A DNA stretch of 64,000 nt from Anagrus nilaparvatae (GCA_022575985.1 JAKSXM010000014.1:4588001-4652000), one strand, 5' to 3'. Counted from the first letter of the stretch, positions 12,189-24,365 are shown. Numbers and translations: made by a program. The notes: generated by a model not told the origin, from the sequence alone.

Positions 12189-12380
12189 TTGGCTCCCCGA
12201 AGAGGAAAGCTGGTAAGAAGGAAAAATTTACATTTGTTAATCAAGATATCATATAAAAGGACTTCGCTTTTGCCAAAAACCAAAAAAGGAGTCAAAATCA
12301 AGAAAAATTTAAAATTTTTTAATCACGAAATAACGTCAATAGATAAAAGCGATAAAAAAAAAATAGTATCAATAAAATAA
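12189..12380 (+). CDS. Small basic ORF at the head of the LARD interior, doubtful
   Basis: An open frame of 63 codons overlaps the primer-binding site and is very rich in Lys and Arg (APRRGKLVRRK at the N-terminus). In an autonomous relative this is where gag would begin, so it may be the last remnant of a gag leader. It could equally be chance in AT-rich sequence. I see no conserved motif and no ATG at the first codon. Confidence 0.2.
   Translation: MAPRRGKLVRRKNLHLLIKISYKRTSLLPKTKKGVKIKKNLKFFNHEITSIDKSDKKKIVSIK
12190..12205 (+). other. Primer-binding site, probably tRNA-Asp type
   Basis: Five bases after the LTR end the sequence reads TGGCTCCCCGAAGAGG. The first ten bases match the complement of the 3' end of animal tRNA-Asp including CCA (from memory); the remaining bases diverge. 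The position and initial TGG are as expected for a minus-strand primer site. Confidence 0.65.
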
Positions 12381-12479
12381 ACTATTGGATTCTTATTTAA
12401 TTTAATCAATCAAACTCATCAGAACACAAAAAAAAAAAAAAATTAAAGCCGTTATACCATATTCACCATCTCTGGAATC

Positions 12480-12730
12480 TACTCTTGCCAAGCCGTAAGC
12501 CAAGCTATTTATCGAAGCCGCAAGCCTAGCTGTCAAGCTAACATAATGAATATCTGGACCATCGCAGCATTTCTATTCATCTGTAAACCAAGCTGTAAGC
12601 CAAGCAGAAGCTATTTATTACCAAGCAGCAAGCCAAGCAGTACTAAGTACTAAGCCGTGTAACATCAAGCCAAGCAGTGCCAAGCCGTGTAGCAGCAAGC
12701 CAAGAAGTGCCCAGCAGCTTTATCTAACAG
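12480..12730 (+). repeat. Short tandem 'AAGCCAAGCAG' minisatellite
   Basis: Irregular repeats of 'aagccaagc(a/t)g' with variants 'aagccg(t/c)aagcc' and 'aagccgtgtagcagc' form a locally GC-rich leader segment just inside the left LTR. It contrasts with the surrounding A/T and could form RNA structure such as a packaging signal; that role is inference. Confidence 0.7.
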
Positions 12731-13189
12731 ATAAGTGCCCTTTAATAAAACTTTCTTTTTTCTTTCTTTCGTAAACCTCCGAGACATATTAGATAAATTT
12801 TTTAAATCTGTAAAAATATTTTTTTAGAATAAGCTACAAGATTACGTATCAAAATCCTTTTTTACCCTTATTACGGCAAAACAATTTTTAAAAAAAATTA
12901 TATCATTAAAAAAATAAACAAAATTTATATTCACAATACATATTTTTAAACTTTATGATTTCTGACGCCTAAAGATACATTGGCTTTATGTATCAAAATT
13001 CAAAAATATTTTTTTTTATAGAACCCTAGTATAAATAAATATACTTAACTATACTTCAACCATCCGACCTTTTTCATATAAAATTAATAAAATTTTTTCT
13101 ATTCAATATAAGATACTGACCTTTTTAATCATGCATACTATAAATTTAATAAAACTGTTTTTTCTTAAAAATTTTAATCCTAATTGATT

Positions 13190-14010
13190 TTTTTAGAATG
13201 AACAGCAAACCAATATAAATTTCAATGCTTTTACGAAAATTAATTAATTTTGCTAAAATTGACCTTATAAAGCAAAATTCTAGGCCAAAAATCTAAAAAT
13301 ATTACAATTCTTAAAATTTAAATCCAAATTGATTTTTATATAATGGACAGCTGACCGATATTAATTTCAACGCTTTTAAACCAAAATTTATTTAATTTCG
13401 TTAAAATATACCCTATAAACGCAAAAAATTTTAGGCTAAAAATCTGAAAACTTAACAATTCTTAAAAATTAAATCCTAATTGATTTTTTATATAATGAAC
13501 AGTAAACCGATATTAATTTTAATTCTTCTAATCCAAAATTTATTTAATTTTGCTAAAACTAACCTTATTAACGCCAAATTCTAGGCCAAAAATCTAAAAA
13601 TTTAACAATTCTTAAAATTTAAATCCTAATCGATTTTTTATATACCGAACAGCTAATCGATATTAATTTTCATGCTTTCAAACCAAAATTTAATTAATTT
13701 TGCTAAAATTGACTTTATAAACGCAAAACTCTAGGAAAAAAATATACAAATTTCACAATTCTTAAAATTTAGATCCTAATCGATTTTTCATATAATAAAC
13801 AGCTAACCGATATTAATTTTAATGCTTTTAATCAAAAACTAACCCATTTTCGCTAGAATTGACCTTATAAAGGCCAAGTTCTAGGCAAAAAAATATAAAA
13901 ATTTCATAATTCTTAAAATTTAAATTAAAATTTATTTTTTACAAAATGAACAACAAACTGATATTAATTTCAACGCTTTTAAGCCAAAATTAATTTAATT
14001 TCCTCATAAA
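13190..14010 (+). repeat. Tandem array A, ~150-bp unit, about six copies
   Basis: Each unit carries '(c/t)cgatattaattt.aa.gctttta' followed by 'gctaaaattgaccttataaa' and 'ttctaggccaaaaatctaaa'. Copies of the first landmark fall near 13210, 13358, 13507, 13657, 13809 and 13960, a period of about 150 bp. Units are diverged, with no coding potential. They are part of the non-coding interior of the LTR element. Confidence 0.8.
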
Positions 14011-14439
14011 AAAACGCAATGTTATAAGTAAAAATAAAATATCAAATATAATCATTAAATTATTAAATTATACACACTTGAAATACATCTATACACAATT
14101 TACGCACATAAAATGCTTTTTTAATTTTATTTGAGTACATTCTTGGTTATCATTCGCTTTTGTTTCTTGTCTTAAAATTGATAAATGAATATAAATTTTT
14201 GAAAAACATTATATAAAAACCAAAATTTTTATTAAACCAAAAAATTAATGCTCAAAAGTTATTGTTTTTTTTATTTATTTATTTTTTTTATTTTTCAAGG
14301 AAAGAGCGGTAAATAATACGATAAATTAAATTTCATCTAAATATTGTTAATAAATAATTTTACAAACACAAAAGGATAAAATTTTGTAATTACAAAAGAA
14401 AATTTTATAATTATGAAAGGTAAAAATGTATATAAATTT

Positions 14440-14605
14440 CTTTTCTCCCCTAAACTACTCGGGATTTTTCCTGCCTAATTGCAGGGAAGCGATTCATTCT
14501 GGGACGAACAGTTAACAAATAGCTGCAGCACAGCTCAGCAAGTTTACTTTCTCCGTTTCAGAGTGAAGTTCCGAGGAAATGCGGGAGATGTAACTTGGTC
14601 TCAAT
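14440..14605 (+). other. GC-richer island inside the LARD
   Basis: About 165 bp of more balanced composition (ctcccctaaactactcggg ... gagatgtaacttggtctc) sits between A/T-rich blocks. It has no long open frame. It may be a captured fragment or a structured RNA segment. I cannot identify it. Confidence 0.4.
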
Positions 14606-14795
14606 AATGTATGCCCTGTAAATTAATGTTATTTTGTTAATATAAAAAAAAAAATATAATAATAATATAAAATAATGAAATAAAAATATAATAATTGAAT
14701 AGTTTATAAGTATATAGTATGTAAGAGATTGAAATCAAATAATATAAAAATATAGGGCATGCAGAAAAGAGATCAAGTAAAAGGAGAAATCTATA

Positions 14796-14799
<4 letters not shown>

Positions 14800-14835
<36 letters not shown>
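14800..14835 (+). repeat. Poly(A) run of about 36 nt
   Basis: An uninterrupted A tract inside the LARD interior. It may be the tail of an old insertion or slippage expansion. No target-site duplication was recognised around it. Confidence 0.6.
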
Positions 14836-14837
<2 letters not shown>

Positions 14838-15259
14838 TGAACATAATTACTAAGAACAAAAAAATATATTATATAATATGAATATTATTTTTCATTTTTT
14901 TATTGAAGGGAGAAAGATAAATAAATAAATAACTAAACATTAAAATCAACAAAAAAAATAAAAACATTTTCGTTTTTTATTATGATGTTGATGTACTATA
15001 ACAAAATTTATTTGTACCTGGAAAGAAATTTAAATTAAATTTGATACGTGATTTTTTTTATTTTTTTTGAATGTAGACTTCATATACACAGAATGTACAC
15101 TTAATTTACAGAACAAAATGATATTTTATGTTTTACATATTTTACTTATTTTATTAATTTTATTTGACAACATTGCAAATAAACTTCATATTCTTGAATG
15201 AAATTTCACGCTAAACAATTTTATATATATTATTTTTCTTTCTTATGCTTATCTACTTC

Positions 15260-16620
15260 CGTAATATCCTACACCATGATGCGAAATCCGACCCAAATAC
15301 TCAAAGATTAGACACTAGTTATAGCATATAAAATTTATCCGCAGACTTTATATAAAATATATCAAAATAATGCCAAAATTAACCTTGCAGAAGCAATTTT
15401 TCTAATAACAAACTTCAAAATAACTAAATTTTTAAATTTTAAATATAAACTACATTTTATATAATTATTGGTAAACTTTCGATTAACTAACTTAAACTAA
15501 ACTAAATATACCATAATATTGCCAAAAATTAATCTTACAAAAACAATTCAATGCAAAAATTCAAAATATTTAAAATATACAAATTCTAATTTTAACTAGA
15601 TTTTTTTTCGCCTGTTAATATATTTATAATAAATTAAAGCATATTATATTTAATACATCCAAATATTGTCGAAATTAGCCTTGAAAAAGCATTTTTTAGC
15701 GCAAAAATCTTAAAACACTGAAATTTTAAAAATTAACTACATTTTTTACATCTACTTATAAAATTAAGATCAATTAACTCATATTAAACTCTAGCTTTTC
15801 AAAATATTTCCATAATTAACGTTCCTAAAGCAATTTTTTGGAGCAAAAATATAAAAATAATAAATGTTTAAAAATTTTAAAATTAGCTTCAAATTTATAT
15901 CTATCGGTAATTCTTTAATTAATTAACTCATATTAAACTAAAATTTTCAAAACATTACAAAAAGGAACCTTGCAAAAACAATTTTTTAGGGCAAAAATCA
16001 TAAAATACTGGAATTTTCCGAAACCAATATTTAACTGTATTTTTTATACCCAACGGTAAATCTTTGATTAATTAACTCATAATAAACTAAAATTTCTAAA
16101 ATATTACCAAAATAAACCTTGCAAAAACCATTTTTTAGGGCAAAAATCATAAAATACTAAAAGTTTGTGAATTTAAAAATTTACTTCATTTTTATACCTA
16201 TCGGTAAATTTATGACTAATTAACTTAAATAATTAATTTATATTAAACGAAAATTTTTTTTATATCAAGTAAATTATATTGGCTTGAAATTATATATAGT
16301 TTGCAGTTTGCAGCCATTGAACCTAGCTAATGAAAATTTTCATCCATAAAAATTAAGAAAATAGCAACATTTATTAAATTTAAAAACTAATTGCATTTTT
16401 TTATGCTCATCAGAAAATACATAATTAATTATCTCGTACTAAACTAAATTTATAAAAATATTGCCAAAATTAATCCTGCAAAGGAAATATTTTAATTGCA
16501 AAAATTCAAAATAACGAAATTCTTGAAATTCAAAATTTAACTGCATTTGTACCTATCGGTAAGATTACGATTACTAAAATAAATAAATCAAAACATTACC
16601 AAAACTAATGTTATGTCCCA
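15260..16620 (+). repeat. Tandem array B, ~145-150-bp unit, about eight to nine copies
   Basis: Units carry 'ttgcaaaaacaattttttag', then 'gcaaaaatcataaaatac', then 'acctatcggtaaat' and 'ttaattaactcatattaaac'. The block 'a(c/a)cttgcaaaa.caattttttaggg.aaaaat' corresponds to 'accttataaa.gcaaaattctaggccaaaaat' of array A, so both arrays look like diverged forms of one ancestral ~150-bp unit. The array is non-coding. Confidence 0.75.
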
Positions 16621-17915
16621 CATAACATATAATTTTTAAATTTAATTAAAATAATGAATGAATGTTTTATTAACGTAGTAATGACGTAATCTTATAGTAT
16701 TGCAGTGTAAACATATTGTATTACTTGATTATATAGGTATATGAACTCCATAAGAATGCTGACTGTAATTTAATTAAAAAATGCTAATCCTTGCTAATTT
16801 TTTTTCTTCCTCGTGCCTAGTTACTTCCGTAATATTCTACCACATGTTTCGAAACACGACCCAAACACTCTAAATACATATATTTCCAAAACAAACAAAA
16901 CAAATTTTTTGCTAAGTTCCCTCTGACAAGAAATGATTCTAGAATCCTCATTTGTACGTAAGCTTGATAAATTATAAAAAAATTACAAATTACAAATTAA
17001 AACTAATTACAAATAACTAATATTATTTACCATTCTTTATAATAATAATATGCTAAAAACAAATAAATTATCGCAAAAACCAAAAAATTATTATAAATAT
17101 TTAATAATAATTTACTAACATCATTACAGATATAAAATGTCTTAATGATATTAATCCATTTATTTTTCCAAGCTAAAATTTAACAAACAAAAAAAGTTCG
17201 TTTTGAAACAATTAGCATATTGAAAATTTTATTTTTGATATTACTTTGTTAACGTATAACTGATAAAATTACTAAAATAATACAAAATGTCTCAGAGATT
17301 GCGGAAGCAAAAGAAAAAAGAAATTTTTTCCAGGGTACAAAAATTAGTCTTAAGTTTTTATAAATTTCTTTCATAGTTTTAAATTCGATAGTTAAATAAA
17401 ATCAATTTTTATAAAATAAACGCAATTTTATACTTGTAAAACTACTAAATAAATTTTTCTTAAAATTCAAAAAAATTTATCTACACAATAAGAAAAATTA
17501 GAATTGTTTAATTTAATTTTGTCATAGAATTTTGTAATTAATTTATCTGTACTATCAAATCTACTAATATCAATATTTTTTATTTATGTAACTTTATTAT
17601 ACAAATTTTTTTTTCATAAAGAAAAGTGTCAAAATTTTTTCTTATAAATTTTTTTTATTTTTTAATTATTCTTATATATGGTTTGTCTTATATATTTACC
17701 GTATTTATAAATTTTTAAAATTGCAAATAATTATGTAATTATTACCAAAAATCCATTGTACGATTAATAAATTAAATTTCAAGAATATTATTTTATGATG
17801 CCACAAACCATATTTAGGTTTAAAAAAAAAAAAAAATAAATGAATAAATATTTTTTCTTTTCCAGCATTTCAAATATTTAATCTAATTTGGTCACTATAA
17901 TTATCTTTAAGTATG

Positions 17916-18160
17916 GTTACCATGGATACACTACTTATGGATATCACATTCAAAAAAAAATGTGGCTAATTTTAAAAAGAGAGGTCATATATGTTCCGAC
18001 CTTTTATCTTTTTCTAATAGTAGGAGTAGGGAAAATATTCTTTTAAGTTAGTAAAGGATAGCGAGTCGGAACAAAATTTCTAGCAGTAGTAATTTCTCAC
18101 TTATAGGTTCTTATAGAGGACGTTATATCCATATAAGTTGTGTATCCATGATGGTTACAA
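17916..18160. mobile_element. Small inverted-repeat (MITE-like) element, ~240 bp
   Basis: The left end 'ggttaccatggatacac' (about 17918) is matched in reverse complement near 18141-18157 (gtgtatccatgatggttac), with similarity continuing inward over about 35 bp ('acttatggatat' against 'atatccatataagt'). The middle carries a weaker inner pair 'gttccgacc.ttt' / 'gagtcggaac'. No coding sequence. It sits in the LARD interior, so it probably inserted into an ancestor of the element. Confidence 0.6.
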
Positions 18161-18390
18161 ACATTCTATATCTATTTTAAAATCTTTTTATTATTATTGT
18201 ATCAATTTTTTTCTTAGTTTAAGAATTTTAAGAATCTATTATAATATCTTATTCTTTTGTATTTCAATTATTGTAAGTTTTATTGTATTGACATAGACAG
18301 TTGACTCTATAAAATACCCGTATAAACCCTAAACCTTCAACAACCCCATCAACCCTATCTCCCCCACCCACTCCAATTGGGACGATTGGA

Positions 18391-18405
18391 TTCCCGGGAG
18401 GGAGA
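18391..18405 (+). other. Polypurine tract of the LTR element
   Basis: TTCCCGGGAGGGAGA lies directly against the TGTTACG start of the right LTR. The terminal GGGAGGGAGA is the expected plus-strand primer. Confidence 0.8.
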
Positions 18406-19213
18406 TGTTACGTATGATAGGTCATAATTCGAGCTATCGCATCCGCATTCTTTAATATTTATATATTTAATTTATTATTGCTTATGTTAGCTCGTAAATC
18501 GAGCTAACATGCTTGCATTTTCTGCACTCCACATAGCCAGCGTATATTAGACACTTTTTATAAATTCCTTAATATAATATTTCACCAATTCAGATCCGGC
18601 CCGCGACAAATGGCATAAAATATATAATCGAAGGTCATTAATGACGCATTGCCAAATATTTTAGTTGCATAAATCCCCTTCTCGATTTCCCCCAAATTAA
18701 TCAGGGACGGTTTCTTTAATTGGACGTGACTTGACCGACGCTTCCGCGTATTGGGCGATCCCACCTAAATTCAAGTACCTGGGCAGTTACTAATTAGTTT
18801 ATATAATATACCCGTAACTGCCCTACATTCAGTTACTCCGAGTCCTCCAAGTCCTCCCATGATAACTGGCCTATTAACATCAGGTCTAGTTTAGGAGACT
18901 TGTGATTAACATTTGACTTATTGACTTAAACGTTTTTTGTTATAATTAATAAAGTAATAGTCACATATAACTAAGGAGTTATCAGTTATATAAATAAGTC
19001 CTTCTATAATCGTGAACTTAACTTAGTTAAGTTCCTCCAGCTTCAGAACTCGAGGTCAACATCAATTCGAACTCAACTCTACATCAACAACCCAACATCT
19101 ATATCAACACAAGTATAAAATACCTGGGGCACTCAACATCCCCGGGATATATTTATATTTTATTAATTATTTATTATTACGTATCCTCGGATAAAACCTC
19201 AGGATACGTAACA
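18406..19213 (+). repeat. Right LTR of the LARD-like element, 808 bp
   Basis: Direct copy of the left LTR with about 17 substitutions and without the 22-bp duplication. It ends CGTAACA at 19213 and is followed by the target duplication CAAG. The contained minus-strand frame (18582-18764) mirrors the one in the left LTR and is not a gene. Confidence 0.9.
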
Positions 19214-21292
19214 CAAGTTAATATTTACACGTGTTCCTTAATCCTTATACTAGTTTTATACTATACAGTATAGTATGGAATATCCTGTACTAACACAATC
19301 TCATATGATTTTAGTGCATATATACACCACACTATACATAATTACTAACACATCCTTGCATAAAATTTAAGTGTCCTCATAGGGAGTGTTTAGAAAATAA
19401 AAGCGAGGAGGACACTAGGAGTCACAGTCAGTACCAGAAATTGTCATGTTACTCTTATCGTCATAACCCACTAATAAACATTACTTTTGTAAATAAAAAA
19501 TAATTCGCAATTTACCCTCTCTGAGTCGCTTTAAAAAAGCACTATTCAAACATCTTCTTATTGGTGACGCAAAAACTGCGGTAGATTCATAGTTTATCAT
19601 ACTTTTATACTTTTATGTTTATACTGCTTAGATATATATATTTTATACTATTTATACTTGCCTTCTTATATTGATTGAACGTGCAATACGTGTTTATACA
19701 CTGGTCTAATATGGACCACCAGATGTACACATTATACTTATTTTTATTTTATTATCTATATTATTTTAACAAATTACTAATTTATTACCCTATTATAAAA
19801 ATTCTACAAAGTAACTATATATACTATCTGTATTACATGTAAATTCCTCTTATTTTTCAGTATTATTACTATTATTAGAAACAAAAATATTATACCAAAT
19901 TTTGTACTTTATTATATATATAATATTTATACCTGATTAATATACATTGTATTTTTATATATTTTATATACTTGTTATCAAATGTACACTTTTTGTATTT
20001 ATTTGCAAATAAAAAAAAAAGAATATCTACCGCTTAAAATTTTCAAAAACTTCCAAAAGGAAAACATAAAAAAATGATTTACGAATCGATTGGCACCGTT
20101 TTAAATACTTTTTTGTAGACTTATTTGTAAAATTTTTGTTTGGAAAATTTGATCTTGCTTGGATTTATTTTTTCAAACAAAAATTTTTGCATATGAATCT
20201 GCAAAATAATACATCAAATCTACTATTGTATTTATAAACCATTTTATAATATTTTCCTTTTTTTAGAATTTTGATTATCGGCGGTAATTCGGAGAAAAAT
20301 GCAATTTTCTGCAGCAAAACGATGAAAAGTCGGTAATGGGATCTGACTTGTCCTTAAAATCTATATTTCAAGAAATATACATTTTGAAAAAAATCAAAAA
20401 CTCTAAAAAAATGTTTCAAAAATCATAGAAGGCACAACTAAATGATTTAATAAATTATAATAAGATAATGCGATCATATTTTAACCAGTGGTGGATTCAG
20501 AAAAGGGCCTAAAGGGTGGGGCGCTTAAGCAAAATTTTGTATGTTTTCTTATGAAATTTGTATAAAAAAACAAAATTATGAATAAAAAACATGCATTTTT
20601 TGGAGCTCAGGGGAGAAAATCACCCTTACCACCCCCCTTTTGATCCACCCATGATTTTAGCAGTAGTCAAATAAAAATTAGGTATAACGATAAAGAATTT
20701 TTAAAACAATTATTTAGTAATAGGAAGTTTAAAGACAAATAATTTGAATGCTTTGAGTGATTTTTTGAAATAATTAGGAACTTTTCTTACATTTTAAAAT
20801 TTTATAAAACTGCAAAAATAAACATTTTTTTAAAATAATTTTTTAATAACTAATGTTTTAACTATATTTTAGACTTTATGTGAGCAATGAGTTAAAGATT
20901 CAGGGAGCTTAGCCTAGCTATACCTATAGCGCAGTCGGTAGAAAATTTAATTTTTTGTTTATAAAAAAATTAAAAATTTATCTTCTTATTATTGGTTTTT
21001 GGACAGAAATAAAATTTATTGTTATATACCTCTATATTTTCCAGTATTTTTGAGAACTAATTTCATCATTTAGTAATTATAACCTTAAATATATTTTTTA
21101 ATTTAAAAAGTTCATTTATCAAACGCCGTAGCTTAAAATTAAGTTACGCAAAGAAAATCTTAATTCTTATTGTTTTATTAAACTTCTGTCCAAATGTCAT
21201 TATTGTGCTCTAAAAAATAAAATTTATTTTATAAAATTAGAAATATAACCACTTGGTGAGATATGCCCGTATATATCTCAATACTATATATA
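19214..21292. other. AT-rich spacer with small repeat relics
   Basis: No gene. A 17-bp motif at 19518-19534 repeats the one at 273-289, including some flank. 20487-20655 begins agtggtggattcag and ends gatccacccatgat, an imperfect inverted pair around a 170-bp MITE-like segment. A tRNA A-box-like string tagcgcagtcggtag lies near 20926-20940, but no B box follows at the expected distance. Confidence 0.5.
20487..20655. mobile_element. Possible MITE, ~170 bp
   Basis: The imperfect termini AGTGGTGGATTC and GATCCACCCAT face each other, with GC-richer blocks (ggcctaaagggtggggcgc and cacccttaccacccccc) just inside as a second inverted pair. Too degraded to assign, and no target duplication was seen. 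Confidence 0.4.
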
Positions 21293-21299
21293 TTTAAAA

Positions 21300-21918
21300 A
21301 TTTATTCGTCTGTTTCTTTGTTTCTTTGTTTGTATCCTAACGACTCAAGAACCGCCAAACCAATTGGTATGGAACCGGTGTCAAAATAAAGAAAAATTTT
21401 CTGCTCAGCTATCGTAGTTTTCGAGAGATTTAATTTTTAGTGTTTTTGAACTTGATAAAATTTAAAAAAATTTTTAACAAAAATTCAAATATCTCGAGAA
21501 TATCAAAGCTAATTATTAAGATAATTAATATCAAAGCCAATTATTCTAAAGCCCATTTTCGGCCCAAACTGACTACTTTTTAAATTGCAGCCAATATTTA
21601 AATTTTCATTAAAAATAGATCTTTAAGTTTCCAAAAAAGTTTATACTTGTTCCTTTTCGATATTTTGTTTAGTGGATATGATAACTTGAAGATAGAGTCT
21701 TAATTTTAGGTTTTTAAAAAAATCATACTTTATCACTAAATTTGTAGTACCATATCTCGGAAATATCTAAAGCTAAAAGGACGAATAAGAAATTTTAGGA
21801 AACCTGAAACTTAAAGAAAATACATATAAAACTCAATTTTATCAAAAGTTAAAATTTTAGCATCAATTTAAAAATTGGTCGTTTTGGGCCGAAAATGGGC
21901 ATTTACTTTATAAACTTT
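21300..21918. repeat. Imperfect inverted repeat (~100-bp arms) around a repetitive segment
   Basis: The segment opens with 'tttctttgtttctttgtttg' and 'ctcaagaaccgccaaaccaat', a style of leader often seen in insect repeats. The block near 21551 ('gcccattttcggcccaaa') returns in reverse complement near 21883-21903, with similarity over roughly 21545-21645 and 21790-21915. The foldback at 21921 inserted immediately beside it. No coding sequence. Confidence 0.6.
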
Positions 21919-21920
21919 TA

Positions 21921-23521
21921 CTCTAACAAAAATAACCACGTAGTTATACTCCCTGGCTCAGAGAGTTATTTCAGGGAGTTTACTCCCTAAAACAGGTAGT
22001 TAACCACCTAAAACAGAGAGTTAACTCCCTGAAATTTCTGTCATCTCCTCGAATACCTTCGGGATGAAAATGGACCGTACGAGGGAAAACTGATATCCTG
22101 GAGGCGTAAATTTTAATTTTTCATCCAAAACAATTTTCCAATTTTCCAATTTTCCAATATGGCGGACCAGAAAAAATAAAAATAAAAACTTTCTACATTA
22201 CCTGGGGGTTTTCGGGGTAAGAAAAACTTTTTTATGAATGAAAATTTTGATTTTTTGCCCCAACATATTTTCCAATTTTCCAATATGGCGGACCAGAAAA
22301 AATCAAAATAAAGACTTTCTACATTACCTAGGGGTTTTCAGGGCCGAGAAAACCGTTTTTATGAATGAAAATTTTGATTTTTTTGCCCTAAAATATTTTC
22401 CAATTTTCCAAGATGGCGGACCAGAAAAAATCAAAATAAAGACTTTCTACATTACCTAGGGGTTATCGGGGCCGAGAAAACCGATTTTATGAATGAAAAT
22501 TTTGATTTTTTTGCCCCAACATATTTTCCAATTTTCCAAGATGGCGGACCAGAAAAAATAAAAATAAAGACTTTCTTCATTACTTAGGGTCCGCCATATT
22601 CTAAAATTGGAAAATATGTTGGGAAAAAAAAAAAAAAAAAAATTTTATTCATAAAATCGGTTTTCTCGGCCCCGAAAACCCCTAGGTAATGTAGAAAGTC
22701 TTTATTTTTACTTATTTTAGTCCGCCATCTTGGAAAATTGGAAAATATGTTAGGTCAAAAAAATAAAAATTGTCATTCATAAAATCGGTTTTCTCGGCCC
22801 CGAAAATACCCTAGGTAATGTAGAAAGTTTTTATTTTGATTTTTTCTGGTCCGCCATTTTGGAAAATTGGAAAATATGTTGGGGCAAAAAGATTAAAATT
22901 TTCATTCACAAAAACGGTTTTCTCGGCCCTGAAAACCCCTAGGTAATGTAGAAAGTCTTTATTTTGATTTTTTCTGGTCCGCCATCTTGTAAAATTGGAA
23001 AATATGTTGCGGCAAAGAGATTAAAATTTTCATTCACAAAAACGGTTTTCTCGGCCCCGAAAACCCCTAGGTAATGTAGAAAGTCTTTAATTTGATTTTT
23101 TCTGGTCCGCCATCTTGGAAAATTGGTAAACATGTTGGGGCAATAAAATCAAAATTTTCATTCATAAAAACGTTTTTCTCGACCCCGAAAACCCCCAGGT
23201 AATGTAGAAAGTCTTTATTTTTATTTTTTCTGGTCCGCCATATTGGAAAATTGGAAAATTGGAAAATTGTTTTGGATGAAAAATTAAAGTTTACGCCTCC
23301 AGGATATCAGTTTTCCCTCATACGGTCCATTTTCATCCCGAAGGTATTCGTGGAGATGTCAGAAATTTCAGGGAGTTAACTCCCTAAATCAGGGAGTTAA
23401 CTCTTTAAATCAGGGAGTTAACTCTCTGTTTTAGGTGGTTAACTCCCTGTTTTAGGGAGTTAACTCCCTGAAATAACTCTCTGAGCCAGGGAGTATAACT
23501 ACGTGGTTATTTTTGTTAGAG
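21921..23521. mobile_element. Foldback element with TA target duplication and internal ~130-bp repeats, 1.6 kb
   Basis: The termini CTCTAAC...GTTAGAG are flanked on both sides by TA (21919-21920 and 23522-23523). The outer ~200 bp are an inverted repeat containing multiple 'agggagttaactccct' palindromes. Inside, each arm consists of ~125-130-bp units with CCAA(T/G)ATGGCGGACC, 'ctttctacattacctagggg', 'ttttcggggccgagaaaac' and 'atgaatgaaaattttgatt': about four units in the left arm and six in reverse complement on the right. No transposase is present, so it is non-autonomous. TA duplication suggests Tc1/mariner-type mobilisation, but this is inference. The short open frames at 22238-22459 and 22939-23133 simply read through the repeat units. 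Confidence 0.85.
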
Positions 23522-23827
23522 TACGATCAGAGAATCAGTGATGAAAAATTGTAGATTATGGGGATTAAAAGGTGTACTTTATACAAAAAAAATGAAACTA
23601 ATCAGAAGTATTTTAAAAAATATTTTCTGCTATTAAAAAAAATACGCTTCAATTAAGCGAAATCCTGTTTAGCATTACCGGAATTTTCTCGTTTGCTGCC
23701 AACGGATTTCTCCCCTACTCACAAGCGAAATCCCATTAATGGCAGATTGGATTCTACTGGTCTTGGCGGAATTCTTTTTCTTGCTCGAACAATTGCAAGA
23801 TAATAGAAATATAAAGACAATTAAGAA

Positions 23828-24365
23828 AAAAATTTATAACCGGTTTGTGTAACTACACAACCAACGAGAATGGAACATGTTCACTTATAACACGGATAAT
23901 AAAGTATCTATTGTGTTCATAATATAAATATTTATATCCAAATATTTATATTTAGATTTTTATTATAGAAGTCATGCTGCTTAAACATAAAAGTGAACAA
24001 AATTAATAAAATTTTCAAAGTATTATAGTTTTTTAAATAATATGAATTTATTTTTTATTAATTTTTACAATAAATTCTTTAAAATTTCTGCACCTATGGT
24101 CCCTAGGTACTTCTGCACCAATGCTCTCTAGGTACTTCTGCACCAAAAGTCCCTGAATCGAAAATATTTTAAGTCCATTTGACCCCCCCCCCCTAAAAAC
24201 GTCACTTTTTCACTCCCCCCCCTAAAAACGTCAATTTTTGACTCCCCCTAAAAGCGTCACTTTTTCACCCCTCCCCTAAAAACGTCAATTTTTCACCCCC
24301 CCCCCCCTGCCGAGCCGGACTTTTTCAAATACCCCATCCAATGAACATGTTCCATGTTAAAAAGA
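23828..24365. repeat. C-rich repeat element, copy 1
   Basis: It begins 'tataaccggtttgtgtaa' and ends 'acatgttccatgttaaaaa'. It shares both ends and the overall plan with 62055-62580. The interior has 'ggtacttctgcaccaa' repeats, then repeated units of the form 'cccccc-taaaaacgtcaattttt' (24180-24310). The minus strand of that part is G-run rich. The short 'atggaacatgttc' near the left end is the complement of 'gaacatgttccat' at the right end, so the element has small inverted termini. Non-coding. Confidence 0.7.

Larger units (their letters stand above)
11355..19213 (+). mobile_element. Complete non-autonomous LTR retrotransposon (LARD-like), 7.86 kb
   Basis: Two long direct repeats (11355-12184 and 18406-19213) begin TGTTACG and end CGTAACA. 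They are flanked by the 4-bp duplication CAAG (11351-11354 and 19214-19217). A primer-binding site follows the left LTR and a purine tract precedes the right LTR, so all structural signals for reverse transcription are present. The 6.2 kb interior has no gag, protease, RT or integrase frame, only one basic 63-codon frame at its start. I therefore call it a large retrotransposon derivative that must be moved by another element. A 4-bp duplication and TGTTACG/CGTAACA ends suit Ty3/gypsy, but the superfamily is inferred. By eye the LTRs differ at about 17 positions plus one 22-bp indel, so insertion is not very recent. Confidence 0.9.

Noticed and set aside
12480..12730. Possible CRISPR-like array
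   Set aside because: Repeats are short, irregular and without unique spacers of constant length, and the context is an animal LTR element.
20926..20940. tRNA A-box-like string tagcgcagtcggtag
   Set aside because: No B box or acceptor stem at the right distance, so no tRNA gene and only weak support for a SINE head.
22238..23133. Open frames with repeating protein units inside the TA foldback
   Set aside because: They read through the ~130-bp DNA repeat units; the repeats in the peptide come from the DNA array, not from a protein domain.
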